A DNA stretch of 64,000 nt from assembly GCA_009760855.2 (NCBI GenBank), contig WPIO01000018.1, positions 4,247,001-4,311,000 on the forward strand, written 5' to 3'. The notes under the pieces are model-generated. The model saw only the letters and a program-made list of their open reading frames with translations, was not told where the DNA came from and did not search any database. The first letter of the stretch is position 1. Each line of letters opens with the position of its first letter. This document shows positions 1 to 40,646 of this stretch, piece by piece. Both the position numbers and the translations under genes were made by a program. The stretch is from Cristatella mucedo. Taxonomy: Eukaryota > Bryozoa > Phylactolaemata > Cristatellidae.

Positions 1-109
1 TGAAATGTGAAATGGGAGGCTCTTACCCAGAGGACATGCGAGGCAACGACGGCTCTTCCCCTTTCTTAGCCTCAGAAAGGAAGTCGATGACAGAAGGCCG
101 GAGATGCTA

Positions 110-222
110 GAAGGCCGGAAGTCGAAGGCCGGAAGTCGAAGGCCGGAAGTCGAAGGCCGGAAGTCGAAGGCCGGAAGTCGAAGGCCGGAAGTCGAAGGCC
201 GGAAGTCGAAGGCCGAAAGTGC
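110..222. repeat. 14-base minisatellite, about 8 units
   Basis: Tandem copies of GAAGGCCGGAAGTC, nearly perfect, with degenerate copies on the left flank from about 75. Confidence 0.9.
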
Positions 223-678
223 GTAGATAGAACGCCAGTCTTCCACTTGCCTGTACCTTTGAAAAGACCCTTAAGTGACTGAAAACAAAATATTCTCCGG
301 GTGCGTTACTTTTTTATCAATTCATAAAGTTGGCTTTATATAAAACACATGAGGAAAATTCCATCAGCTGAAGTTTCTAAAAGTGCTTCTGCCCCCACTC
401 ACTACCGGCCACTCCAAATTGAGTGCACGAGCACGGCAGCCCAGAAGGCTTTATTAGCCCTTCCCCCCTTCGCCGACCCAGAAGTGGATTGGGTAAATGC
501 CTCGTCCAGGAGGCTTTTTAACTTGGCGGCCCCTTAATGAATCAGACCCTACATCTGTACGCTGAAGGCGAGGCTTCGAGAAAGGATGTCGCCGGGCCCA
601 TTTAAAATAAGATTTCTAGCATATTATGCTCTTCACGGTAAACATTCTAGAAAAGCTTCTGTCTCTGTCTCTCTCTAA

Positions 679-682
<4 letters not shown>

Positions 683-769
<87 letters not shown>
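683..769. repeat. (CT)n microsatellite
   Basis: An almost pure CT run, with shorter CT-rich pieces to 830. Confidence 0.97.
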
Positions 770-770
<1 letters not shown>

Positions 771-859
771 ATGCCCCCTCTCTCTCCCGCTCTCTCTAGT
801 GTCTCTCTCTCCCTCTCTCTAATGTCCACTCTAGTCTCTGAAGGGCAGCTGAATTCGAT

Positions 860-1008
860 CGCAGGGGTAAGGTGCTCGCTCTTCAAGACCCAGGTCGTCA
901 TGAGTGTGAGCCAGTCCTGCAGTGGGCGATTCCTTATTTCTCACTTTAAGCAATGACGATAGCCGGTAAAGGCACTTCTGCCGATGCATACATTAATCTG
1001 TCAAATCA
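860..1008 (+). mobile_element. SINE family 1 copy
   Basis: A tRNA-derived SINE. It has a degenerate B-box region, then TGCAGTGGGCGATTCCTTAT, a GATAGCCGGTAAAGGC segment and the end TCAAATCAGC, the shared 3' half of the family. Confidence 0.65.
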
Positions 1009-1439
1009 GCATTGACCATTTTCTATTTTAACAATGAGCAAGTCATCTCTCTGCAAACACCGGCTTTTCCTTCGGAACCCCGGCTGCAGGGCCCGATTCA
1101 GTTTTCCCTTGCAAGCCTTTTGTATGTCATAGACCTGATCGTAGTTTTCGCGCCCTTCGACCAGCATCCCTCCACCAGAAATGCCAGAATTGAAAGTAAA
1201 CGGACGTTTGAACTTCTCCAGACACTTCAAGTTAACGTTTCTTTATCGCTCCACTTTTATTCTTCAAGGACACAGAGAAGTACGTAGGCACACTCGATTT
1301 ATGTTAACGCTACCCATGTCACAAATTCAGTCGCTCCCGCTACCTACTCCTTCAAACGCATACGCTGCACTGCAGTTTACCTTCGGCAAAGCTCCGGTGC
1401 TAAGCTGCTGGTACTACCACCGCTACTGCCGCTGCCCCT

Positions 1440-1680
1440 GGGCTGATTTAACAGCCTCATATAGAGGCAGAAGACTCTGTATGACTATCACTATCGCTTG
1501 CAGGGGGCGATACATAATCTCCCGCTGCAGTACTCGAAACCTCTATCTGGGTGGTGAAGAGCGAGTACCTTACCCCAGGGCTAAACCGTAGGGGCAAAAT
1601 ATTAGCTGATTTAACAGCTTCATTCGAAAAGCGACAGAAGAGCCTTAACGGCTATAGCCACTTGGCGATTAGTCATCAAA
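1440..1680 (-). mobile_element. SINE family 1, two adjacent antisense copies
   Basis: The family end (GCTGATTTAACAGCCTCAT on plus) begins near 1440 and again near 1604. The first copy runs to about 1590 and includes the head; the second stops after about 75 bases. Confidence 0.65.
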
Positions 1681-2484
1681 ATCAGTTCTGCCCCTCTAAA
1701 CATATGTTATCTGTTATTTTAACTGATCACTCAGCCGTCAGTTCAATTCTTAAATTGTTTAAAAATAATGTGCACACTGCCCAGCACGTACAAGCGAACA
1801 AAGGGCAATTCACACAGGTCCAGCAAGTGCTGAGGAATGGGTACGTTTTAAGCTCATTTTTAAAGTCACACAGTCAGTGGATGCCGTGACTTCAGTGTGG
1901 AGTAAGTTCCAGGCTTTTGGAGCAAACGAAAAAAATGACACGGTCTTCAAGTGATCTGAAGTAGGTTCGATGCAGCGCTAAGCGACTAGAGTAAGAAAAT
2001 AGGGATCTTAAGAGATTGTATCTAATCAGGCCAGCGGCTGGCGGCTCAGTGCTGACGGCACTAATGAAGATTTGCGAACCTCCTGCTCAGACGAGGCCGA
2101 TCAGTGCTGTAGTTAAACTCATTTCTAAGCTGCACATTCCGATCGGCGGAGCATGTCTGATCAAGTAAGCTATTCTCATTCGTCATTACTGCCAAGCAAA
2201 TCGTCCGTTGTGAGGGTTTTACAGATACTTTGTAAGAACTGTGATGCAAACATTCCGTACGAGCTGGATTGTTCATTGTCATCTCCTGGACCGAGAGTTT
2301 CGTCAAGTTGAGAACCCGTGCTCTCAATCGCTATAATCATTCGCCTAAAGTTGAAAACAACCCTCGCTGTTAATTGATATTGTTATTCGCTTCAAGAGAA
2401 CAATCCGTGCTGTCAATCGCTATTATTTTTGTGCTTCCTTAGTCCAAGAATGTTGGCATGCACAGGTCAATGACATAAATAGCC

Positions 2485-2632
2485 GTGATAGCCCAGGAGT
2501 TAAAGCATTCACTGTTCGCGACCGAGGTCGTGGGTTCCAATCCTGCAGTGGGCGCTCCTTTATTGCCAATTGCAAGCATTTAAGGCTCTTCTGCCGCTAT
2601 ACATATGAGACAGCTGAATCGGCTAACATAGG
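2485..2632 (+). mobile_element. SINE family 1 copy
   Basis: Shows an AGCCGTGATAGCCCAG head, a B box (GGTCGTGGGTTCCAATCC), GCAGTGGGCGCTCCTTTATT and an end AGCTGAATCGGCT. Confidence 0.7.
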
Positions 2633-2639
2633 TAGTTTT

Positions 2640-3050
2640 AGTCTTTAGCTTGCTTATTATTGCTAGCTCTAAAAACATGATTCACCGAAATAGAAAATTA
2701 CAGCCCCATTAGAGACCCGGACTGAACACGGCATCTTGTGGGGTGCTTTGCACTAGCAGCCTTTTTTGAAGCAATATCTAAAAGCAAGTGGTTGCCAACT
2801 CTACAGAAACAGCTTATCCGGTTGATGGTGGCGTGCCGCCCGAAACCATCTTTAGAGGCTACGCACACACTATTTGTGCACACTGTACACAACATCTTCG
2901 CTAATTTCATACTACCCTCCGACGGCCTTGTAGCCACATCACCAAAGTCCTCCATAGCAACCAGGGAGGGTGTGCCGGGCTTCCGAAGAGGGTGGGTCGC
3001 TTAGGCTCAACAACTATAGCACATTCGAGCAGTACATTTTATGAAGACGA
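2640..3050. other. Intergenic, no feature recognised
   Basis: Small open frames only, without homology or codon signal that I can support. Confidence 0.5.
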
Positions 3051-3054
3051 GTGA

Positions 3055-3354
3055 GGTTGCTGCAAGCCTGGCTGCCATCTTCGTGATCTCGCTCCCAGCG
3101 ACGCTCTGCTTTTACCGGCACAGCCTCGCGAGTTCACCACAACTGTAGACTCTACCTGCTCGCCCACGTGCAGTCTATGTGAAACTCGGCTCTTCGGGCC
3201 GATTGCTCGCGATTGCAAGCTTTGCTCGGATGCTCTGATCTTATTAGCCGCACAGTCTGGCGACGACATAGTTAGTAACCGGCAGCTCTCTTCGGTACCA
3301 ACTTTTGATTCCGAGGAAAGTCGGCTAGTCAGTGTTCACGACGAAAAAACGTAA
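3055..3354 (+). other. Short open frame with a CxxC...CxxC cluster
   Basis: An open stretch without ATG, about 99 codons, ending in TAA. It contains CSPTCSLCETRLFG and then CKLCSDALILLAAQ, a spacing that could bind zinc. It may be a decayed LINE ORF1 or an exon fragment. No family was recognised and no clear splice sites were assigned. Confidence 0.2.
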
Positions 3355-3908
3355 CCGAGCCACCGTGCACTCGGTCTGCCTCGGCCTGCCGATGTACTCA
3401 TCTAAGAGAGCAGCTAGGACAGGAGGGCTGCCTCCGACTGTCTGGCGACCCTGCCCAGCCGGCTTTAGAATCAAATGTCCCAATTCCCGTCTCCAGAGCC
3501 GATTTCCTAGAACAAAAACGGCCAGCTGCTGGTGTGCAGGAAAGCACCGGTCGCCTTCGTCAGGATGCCTGGCTTACAGGAAGCGATGCAAGCATGCATG
3601 GTATGCAACGCCTACGAAACGCTTGCCACGTACCACGTTATGGGAACGAACGCCATACTTCTGCCATGGCTCTCTCAAGACACACCGGAAGTACAGAAAG
3701 ATTGGAAAAGCATCGTACGTCCAAAAAAAGCAACATTCACAAGCACCCACATCATAGCAGTCAAGCACAAACAGGTCAGCTCCTGCTAATGGCAGGGAAT
3801 AAAAGCACTGCTCAGCTCACATGTGCATATGTGTGTGTTTACAGGTATGTGTGTCTGTACAGGTATGTAAGGATGCATTTATTAAGTATTTATGTATTTA
3901 TGCATGTC
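3355..3908. other. Intergenic, no feature recognised
   Basis: Several overlapping short open frames but no recognised protein; the TGTGTGT-rich part near 3830 is low complexity. Confidence 0.5.
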
Positions 3909-4045
3909 CTGATTTGGCCCAGAGGCTAAGGTGCTAGCCTTTGACGACCGAGGTCGTGGGCTCGAGCCCCTCATTCGGCATAGGTGAAGCACCTGGATAG
4001 AGATTCAGTTTTCTTAGGGTGCAATACAAATGAATTATATATTAT
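3909..4045 (+). mobile_element. SINE family 2 copy
   Basis: A tRNA-like head (GATTTGGCCCAGAGGCTAAG, B box GGTCGTGGGCTCGAGCCCC) is followed by the LINE-A-like tail GAAGCACCTGGATAGAGATT ... TTAGGGTGCAATAC and AATGAATTATAT. Confidence 0.75.
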
Positions 4046-4880
4046 GTCACTCTGTCTGTAACCCTACATGCCATAGAGCCTAAGCTGACGTATGTTGAAA
4101 AGTTGTCTGTAGCTCAAACACCTGGAAGCAAGAAAGATATTAGCTAGACATTTTGATAAGTAGTCCATAATAACAAACAGGGATCAAACTTGACGACTAG
4201 GTAAGGAAGTAGTCTTACGAAATATATACCTTATACATACCAGAACAGTGATCAAAGAAGATTTATTACTTTCCAGCACTTGCAAATTGCTTAGAAAGTG
4301 ATTTGGCTCTCTTAGGGCACTATAATAGCTTAATATTCAGCTGTCTCATGATAATACTAATAATACTAAGACATTTTACAGCATTTTTACAATAAACACT
4401 AAATTTCTTTAGGCACTTTGTATATGCTTCCAAGGAAGCAACACATTTATTATTGAGATCATTTTCATTATGATTATATCTAAATTACAGGGATCCTGCA
4501 ATGGTCGTACTGACGTAACTCAAACTGAGACTGCAAAGTCACTTAATCCCACTGCACGTCTGGCGTTTCAAGTGACACCCGAGTTCGGTGCTAGCGTCGC
4601 TTGCCTGGAGGGAATCGGCCGACATCCAGGATCCCCAGCGTCTTCCCGGCAGGCGTTCAGCTTATCCATCGGAGCAGCTACGAATGTACGAATGACAAGC
4701 AAGCACAGCAGCAGGGAGCAAAGAAGAAGCAATTTATAGCCGATGCCGAAAGCCTGAACTCCCCCTTTTGCAGAGGCGCGGCACAAATGAAGAACGGCAG
4801 CAAAGTGAGAGTAGGCCATGTGCGACACCCAGGTTTTGCACGAGTTGTAGCACGATCGCGTTCATTTCAGCCGAGTGCTA
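4046..4880. other. Intergenic 3' of ADSL, no feature recognised
   Basis: AT-rich sequence to about 4480, then mixed sequence with short open frames. Only a faint LINE-like stretch near 4300-4420. Confidence 0.45.
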
Positions 4881-4890
4881 GCAAATGAGA

Positions 4891-4896
4891 TTTATT
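4891..4896 (-). terminator. ADSL: ADSL polyadenylation signal AATAAA
   Basis: A canonical AATAAA on the minus strand, 53 bases after the ADSL stop codon. It predicts a short 3' UTR ending near 4870. Confidence 0.75.
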
Positions 4897-4948
4897 GCCA
4901 CATATTGCCATTTACAGTGGTCGTCATGCGAGACGCCCCGGCCACTCG

Positions 4949-34801
<29,853 letters not shown>

Positions 34802-34864
34802 AAGAGCTCCCGCGCGGAGCGCCTACGCGTAAAGGGTCTCCTTCGTGTATAACTATGGCCCTTC

Positions 34865-34911
<47 letters not shown>

Positions 34912-34933
34912 CGCTCTCTTTTTCTTTCTCTCT
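34802..34933 (-). promoter_or_regulatory. ADSL 5' flank with (CT)n tract
   Basis: Immediate upstream region of ADSL. It has a GC-rich block with CGCG steps, then a (CT)n run at about 34866-34933, which reads as (GA)n on the ADSL strand. GAGA-type repeats are common at animal promoters. No TATA box is evident, and promoter function is inferred from position only. Confidence 0.35.
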
Positions 34934-35227
34934 CAAATCAAATAAAAAGAAAGCATCGCAATTCAATCCATTTGTTGGCACTATTTTCACGTTTGCGAAA
35001 GTAGGCCCAGGGGAATGACGAATAAATACTCGCCGCACAGCCCCATTCGGCCACGGCTCGCATCTGCATTGCGCCGCCAAAGCTTATTGCCGATTATCCT
35101 TCGCTCTAGCCCGGCTAGCAGAATAGCGACCGTCAGTCACACGCACTTTGAACCGCAGAGGCCGACGCACGCTACTCTGCATTCGTGCAAATCATGATAA
35201 GAATAGTAAACATCCCTGAATGAAAAA

Positions 35228-35603
35228 GAATCGTACAAACCTCAAATCCTTTGGAGACCGTGAATTTAGTTCGTATGCTCCCAAAGCCTGGAACTTACTC
35301 CCGACTCGCGTCACATCGCCTGACTTGACCACATTTAAAGATAAATTAAAAACGCACCTATTTAGGACGACATGTAATGGGTCCCTGCGATTTGTCCTTT
35401 ATGTGCATATGCGTGCAGACACTGTGCATACTGCCGCTAACCACACTTGCATGCTGACCCTGTGCATGTCACCCCTAACCATGTTACTTATTTTATTTGT
35501 TTATCAAGCATGATATTACTCACCATTCAATTGCATTTCCCTTTGCAGCAAATGTAAAGCACCTTGAGAGAGATTGAGTTCTCTGAGGTCGCTTTATCAA
35601 GTG

Positions 35604-35633
<30 letters not shown>
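35228..35633 (+). mobile_element. LINE A 3' end
   Basis: Encodes RTNLKSFGDREFSSYAPKAW and TTFKDKLKTHLFRTTCNGSL, then the 3' UTR, tail hairpin and a long (ATT)n. Confidence 0.95.
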
Positions 35634-35635
<2 letters not shown>

Positions 35636-35822
35636 TAACTGCTCTCCTCACTTTTTCTATGCTTTCCACCTTTTTGTTTCTTAAGACGAAGTTTGTTGGC
35701 TACCGAATGCGTACCAAAAGCCGCTAAGGCTGTGAGTGCGCTACAGAAAAATCTCCTGCATGACACCCACATAGTCTTTATGGCTTTGTGGAGTTACAGT
35801 TGGAGATACATTACGTTACTCT
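35634..35822 (+). mobile_element. LINE B tail
   Basis: Abuts the LINE A tail. CTATGCTTTCCACC, AGACGAAGTTTGTTGGCTAC, TAGTCTTTATGGCTTTGTGG and tail GAGATACATTACGTTAC. Confidence 0.85.
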
Positions 35823-35824
35823 TG

Positions 35825-36100
35825 AGAGGAAATACTGCTCTCGGGGAGAAAAAAAGGCCGTAGTTCTTAAATTGTCAGGTGCCTCCGATATTTCGATTGC
35901 CTTAGCACTGCGACCGTAGGCGCTCTGGAGGAACCGGGTTTTTTGTCAGCAATTCAGTATTTACGTTCCACAGTACCAGGCATCACTCACTATACGTATT
36001 TCACAGCGCTACCTGCTGGCAATAGGACTTCTAAGAAATTGCAAACTGAAAGTTGTTAGCCATTCTCAAACAGGCGCGGAGATCCAGTACTAATCAACTC
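35825..36100. other. No feature recognised
   Basis: Unique-looking sequence upstream of ADSL. Confidence 0.45.
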
Positions 36101-36104
36101 AGGC

Positions 36105-36190
36105 TTGCAGCGGTAGCAAATTTAAAGTGCCTAGAAAGAGATTAGATTCTCTGAGATCGCTCCGTCAAATGTATGATTATTATTATTAGC
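36105..36190 (+). mobile_element. LINE A tail fragment
   Basis: AAAGTGCCTAGAAAGAGATT, TTCTCTGAGATCGCTCCGTC, (ATT)n. Confidence 0.85.
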
Positions 36191-36194
36191 TTAC

Positions 36195-36308
36195 CTTTGG
36201 GATAGCCGTACCGAAAGCCGCTTAGGCTGTGAGTGCGCTATACAAAACTCTCCTGCGTAACACCCACATGGTCTTTATGACTTTGTGGAGTTACAGACGG
36301 CGATACAA
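36195..36308 (+). mobile_element. LINE B tail
   Basis: CCGTACCGAAAGCCGCTTAG through CATGGTCTTTATGACTTTGT to GACGGCGATACA. A short (CA)n follows. Confidence 0.88.
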
Positions 36309-36571
36309 ACACACACACACATAGCCAGCGAGTGACCTCGACTGCTGGAGCGGGCTTAGCTCCCGTACCCGTCATTTTAAACGAGCGCAAAGCGACAGCT
36401 GCAAAGGAACATCTCTCACTTGACACACACATTGGTGAGCAAGAGACTGCATTTTCGGCTCAGTGTGCCTATTGGAGTGAACTTTGAACTTGCAATGGTA
36501 GGTACTGCGTTGCAGAATAACTTCGTATGCCCTCGTCATTCATTTTTCAAGCTAAAAATTGCTTGTAGCTA

Positions 36572-37436
36572 TATACCCTACTTTATCGTGTATAAGCCCC
36601 CTTTTTTCCAAAATGTTTGGGATCAGATAATGGAGAGAGGGCTTATGCAAAAGAGGTTACTTTTTTGTTTTTAATATTTCGCTAAACCACGTGCCTGCTT
36701 TTAATGCATCTCTGGTATTTGAATGCAGTTTGAATGCATTTAAGGCATTTCAAATGCGGTGGGTGTAAAGGAAGAGGACGCAGTCTATGAAGAGAGTGAC
36801 GACGACAACGATGATAACGGAGTTTTCTTTTAATTCATGAATTCATTAAAGACCACACCACTTCTCGCTGACTTGCACTGGCCTCCAATCAAGCAGCGTA
36901 GCGACTTCAAAGTTCTATCCACCCGCTTTTCGGAGTCTAATCGTTTACCTATAACTCGTACGAACCTCAAATCCTTTGGAGACCGTACCTTAAGTTCGCA
37001 TGCTCCCAAAGCCTGGAACTGAATACCGACTTGCGTCACGACATCCACTTACTTGACCACATTTAAAAAAAAATTAAAAGTGCATCTATTTATGATAGCA
37101 TTTAGTGGGTCTCTGCGATTCGTTCTCTACGTGCTTATGCGTGCCGACACTGTGTGTGCCTGCCTGCTGCCACTAGTCATTCGATCATGCTTTCTTTACA
37201 GTAAATATAAAGTACCTAGAAAGAGATTGAGTTCTCTGTTGGCACTATAACAATTATTCTTATTATTATTGCTGATTCAGATGATAATGATAGTGACATG
37301 AGTGATTATTAGGAGTCTTGATATTGTTCAGTTCATTCAGTTATTGAATGAAAATATTTTTCCCCAAAAAGTTGTTTTAAAAATTTGGGGCGCTTATACA
37401 TAGGGGGCCTATAAACGGTAAAATATGATATATTTT
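36572..37436 (+). mobile_element. Tigger/pogo-like DNA transposon remnant
   Basis: Imperfect inverted termini: TTTATCGTGTATAAGCCCCC at 36582, and its partner, read in reverse, TTTTACCGTTTATAGGCCCC at 37428. Inside are FKCGG-like and EEDAVYEESDDDNDDNG, then, after a LINE A insertion, DSDDNDSDMSDY. Such an acidic end after an FK.CGI motif is typical of the C-terminus of pogo/Tigger transposases. Most of the transposase is missing. Confidence 0.55.
36845..37270 (+). mobile_element. LINE A 3' end inside the DNA transposon
   Basis: Encodes TTPLLADLHWPPIKQRSDFK and RTNLKSFGDRTLSSHAPKAW, then the 3' UTR, tail hairpin and (ATT)n. An internal deletion removes the RSLHSLAP segment. Confidence 0.9.
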
Positions 37437-37514
37437 TTATAATAATCCACGTGCATGTTTGTATGTAATTTGATATGCATGTACCGGGTGTATAGGTACA
37501 TTTTTGGAATTCGG

Positions 37515-37830
37515 AGACACACTTCTCGAAATCCTTCCTTCAGTTTCTATGCCCTCAAAGCTTGGAAGTTGCCACCGATTGAAATAATGATATCATCCGA
37601 CTTGACGAAATTTAAAATGAAGCTAAACAATGTATTTGTTCCTCACATCATTTGCTCCCTCTGTGTAGTAGTTTTATGCGTGCTCGCCCGCGCTGAAACT
37701 GTGCACGCTATTATCGCTAACCAGTTGACATGCTTCTCACCAAGCATGTGTAAAGTGCCTAGAAAGCAAAATACTGAAGATACCTCATAATTCTGAGAAA
37801 TTGCATTATTATGATCTATTATTTTGAGAA
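37515..37830 (+). mobile_element. LINE A 3' end, degenerate
   Basis: SFSFYALKAWKLPP and LTKFKMKLNNVFVPHI echo the ORF end. AAAGTGCCTAGAAAGC marks the tail. Confidence 0.65.
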
Positions 37831-38312
37831 AAAAACTCATCTCTATTATGGCGCTATACAGTTGTATGACTTATAATAATAATGCACTTGATACAGCGTT
37901 ATATCTGTATAGCGCCAAGCCCTATTATATCTGTATATCTGTATTCTTGCACTTGCAGGTATAATAGCGCCTGGCGCCCGTTGAAAATACGGGCGTGGAA
38001 AGTGAGTCGGTGCTGCACAATCTGGTGCTTCTGGTGCTTCAAATTACTTTCCGCGGCGTTACAGCGTCAACCGCATACTGGCGTCCTGATGCTTGCTCTC
38101 ATCGCGAATGCGCAATACGCTGACAGCTTTGCAATCTACAGTTCCACCCCATTTCAAGCAGAGTTCCTCCAATGTTTATTTAGTGTGGCATGGAAACTAT
38201 GTTTTCGTAGCCCAAAAGCTGAGAAACACGCCACAAAAAATAGCACGTGGATTTTAGGACGCGGAGTTAACTGAAACGAACCGAACGATGTTTGCTGCCG
38301 CTTAAAAATGTA

Positions 38313-38484
38313 CAGTCGACTCCACTTATAGGAATATGCTTGAGCCGGCAAATAGACATTCTTACATGTGGAGTATTCCCACATGCGAAGTGAGATTCAT
38401 ATTACAAAAATCTGGGACGCAGAACTGCTATTCTTGTGAGCGGACTATTCCTAGATCCGATATTCGTATACGTTAAGTAGACTG
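38313..38484. mobile_element. 172-base MITE with TA target duplication
   Basis: Starts CAGTCGACTCCACTTATA and ends TATACGTTAAGTAGACTG; the ends are imperfect inverted repeats. TA flanks both sides (38311-38312 and 38485-38486). This fits a non-autonomous Tc1/mariner or Tigger element. Confidence 0.65.
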
Positions 38485-38689
38485 TATTCCGCTGCCATGT
38501 GATGCTCGCGAAATGCGTGCTGCCACCAGAGCCGAGTGGCGTAGTGGGTTGTTTGCCTCTTAAGCTTCTGCCTGCGAGAGTTCCATGAATATGCAGATCG
38601 CATTCCTCTCGTTAGATTCAGATACATTCAGGCAACGATATGGGGTCAGTCAGATAAAGTCTTCCGTTGGCTTTGAATCTAGCTGCCGA

Positions 38690-39500
38690 GCACAGTATAG
38701 GATTTCTTGTTAAGCTGACGACACACAGCTGCACCGGTGCTTTGACCCTTGACCGGTGCTTTGACCCTTGACCGGTGCTTTGACCCTTGACCGGTGTTTT
38801 GATTCCTTCGCTTCTTTCAGTTGCGACATTCGTACTTGGACGGCAACGAACTTTCTTAAGTTCAATGACAGCATTCCCAATTTAAAAGTTACGATATAAC
38901 CTAGTCTTATTCAGAAATTGGAAAACCTAACCCTAGTATATCCACCAAATCTGGATGTCCTGTTCTAAAACTTGCCTTTCACTGTATGACCTCAGCAACT
39001 CTACAGTCAAGTCTGCCAACTTTCACCTTCGTAACCACAGCAAAAATAAATTCTAGCCTGCTTAGACACGGATACCACGTCCAAGTTGGTAGATGCATGA
39101 ATGAAATCAAGTGTCGACTTTTATAACTCACTACTCACAGATGGTATGGCCGGTGCAATAAGACGCTTAGAGGTGGTGCAAACCATGCAGCTAGGCTTTT
39201 CTGCCCCTATTGTCGTATTTGCCACGCCACACCATATCGACCTACTCAACCTCCTCATCAAGCAAGGCATCACTCGTGCCTAGGTACCTTCACTCTTTTT
39301 CTCCGGCCTACCTATAAAAACTACTTCCCTATTAAGGCCAGCCATCGTACCGCCCGCTATTCTGACTCAAGTCACATAGCCTCAATTACTTCAAATCCTT
39401 TGGAGACTGTGCCATTAGTTTATATGCTGCCAAAGCCTGGCACTCACTCCCGAATAGCACCACGACATCTCCTGACTTGAAGGCATTTTAAAAGAGGCTA
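38690..39500 (+). mobile_element. LINE A copy, highly degenerate
   Basis: CTGACGACACACAGCTGCAC marks the YADD site; later CCTTTCACTGTATGACCTCA, GATACCACGTCCAAGTTGGT and TCAAATCCTTTGGAGACTGT. A tandem TGACCGGTGCTTTGACCCT repeat lies at 38741-38798. Confidence 0.8.
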
Positions 39501-39534
39501 GAATGCACACGTTCGTCACAGCAATGGCTGGCTC

Positions 39535-39662
39535 GAGCTGGTTTGGTCCAGCGGTTAAGGTGCCCCGACCAAGGTCTGGCTGAGGTCGTGGGCTCGAGCC
39601 CCGAGGCTAATGTGAGCGCCTGAATAGAGATAAGTTCTCTTGGGGAGCTATACAAATGAATT
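39535..39662 (+). mobile_element. SINE family 2 copy
   Basis: GCTGGTTTGGTCCAGCGGTT, GAGGTCGTGGGCTCGAGCCC, then the LINE-like tail GAGCGCCTGAATAGAGATAA and ATACAAATGAATT. It lies within the degenerate LINE A. Confidence 0.85.
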
Positions 39663-39825
39663 CTAAATATTTATGTACATAATTTTCGTGGAGGTATGCT
39701 TATGCACCTTGACAGTGTACATCATTACTAACAATTAACATGCTTCCGTTGCAGCATAGGTAAGGTGCCTAGATAGAGATTTAGTTCTCTTAGGGCGCTA
39801 TAACAATTTCTTCTTTTTTATATTA
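39663..39825 (+). mobile_element. LINE A tail, continuation
   Basis: ATGCTTATGCACCTTGACAG, AAGGTGCCTAGATAGAG, TTCTCTTAGGGCGCTATAAC. Confidence 0.7.
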
Positions 39826-40104
39826 TAAATATAACTAACTATTAGCAGTTCGGCAGTCAATATTGACAGGAAGGAATCGTGCATAAAAGCTACATCCCTG
39901 CACTCTCTTAGCTCCGCCGCCCCCAGTACCACTCCGTCCCTCTCATGCAGTAGGACACACGATTTTCATCGCCGCAAACAACGGCGCCGCCTTCGTACCG
40001 TCTGACGCCTGAAAATACTGGGTGTGCCCTCTTTTGCAATTATAGTTTGGGTACACATCCTTTGGGGCGATTTTGTAACCTGAGGACTCCAAAAGTGTCC
40101 GTAA

Positions 40105-40560
40105 GTTTATAATTTTGAATTTCCTTTTCAGCAAATGTAAAGTGCCTAGTGTAGTTCGGTTCGCACAAGCAGAGAGCCAGCCGATGACCACCATCACCAG
40201 TTTAATGCACGACGCACGGAGCAGAGGGAGGCACGACTCCCTTCGCCCCCTTCTCTCACCCGACTCCCCCTGTCCTCTACCATGGCTGTGCACTGGCCGA
40301 CCCCGATGATTCATCCGAGGCGGACCACAGCGGTGCACTGGCCGACCCTAATGGTGAATCCACCATCTGTTCACCAGCGGCTTACCGGCCTGTGTCCACG
40401 CCACATCACAGGCTGACCGCAGCTGTGCGCTGGCCCCTCTCGATGATGCTCCCAAGTGCGGTTCACCAGCGGTTTAGCAGAGGTGCAGTACCGGCCTGCA
40501 TACAATCGAGCTACAGGAAGAGATTGAGTTATCTGACGGCGCTATAACAAATGTACTATT
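40105..40560 (+). mobile_element. LINE A tail split by an insertion
   Basis: CAGCAAATGTAAAGTGCCTAG ends at about 40148; the hairpin resumes with AGAGATTGAGTTATCTGACG at about 40509. The inserted 360 bases contain diverged repeats of TGTGCACTGGCCGACCC. Confidence 0.65.
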
Positions 40561-40646
40561 ATAATTGAGCTCAATTACATGGTACCGGTCTCGGTCTGCT
40601 TATACTTTGAGCACTGAGTCGCCTAGGGCGCGTGTGCTCCGGACGG

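Larger units (their letters stand above)
1..860. other. Intergenic sequence at left edge
   Basis: Holds a 14-base minisatellite and a (CT)n tract (listed separately). No gene or recognised mobile element otherwise. Confidence 0.6.

Noticed and set aside
110-222. Possible CRISPR array
   Set aside because: Head-to-tail 14-base units without spacers, in a eukaryotic genome.
36420-36674. 84-codon plus-strand frame upstream of ADSL
   Set aside because: It runs into the DNA transposon terminus and shows no conserved motif.
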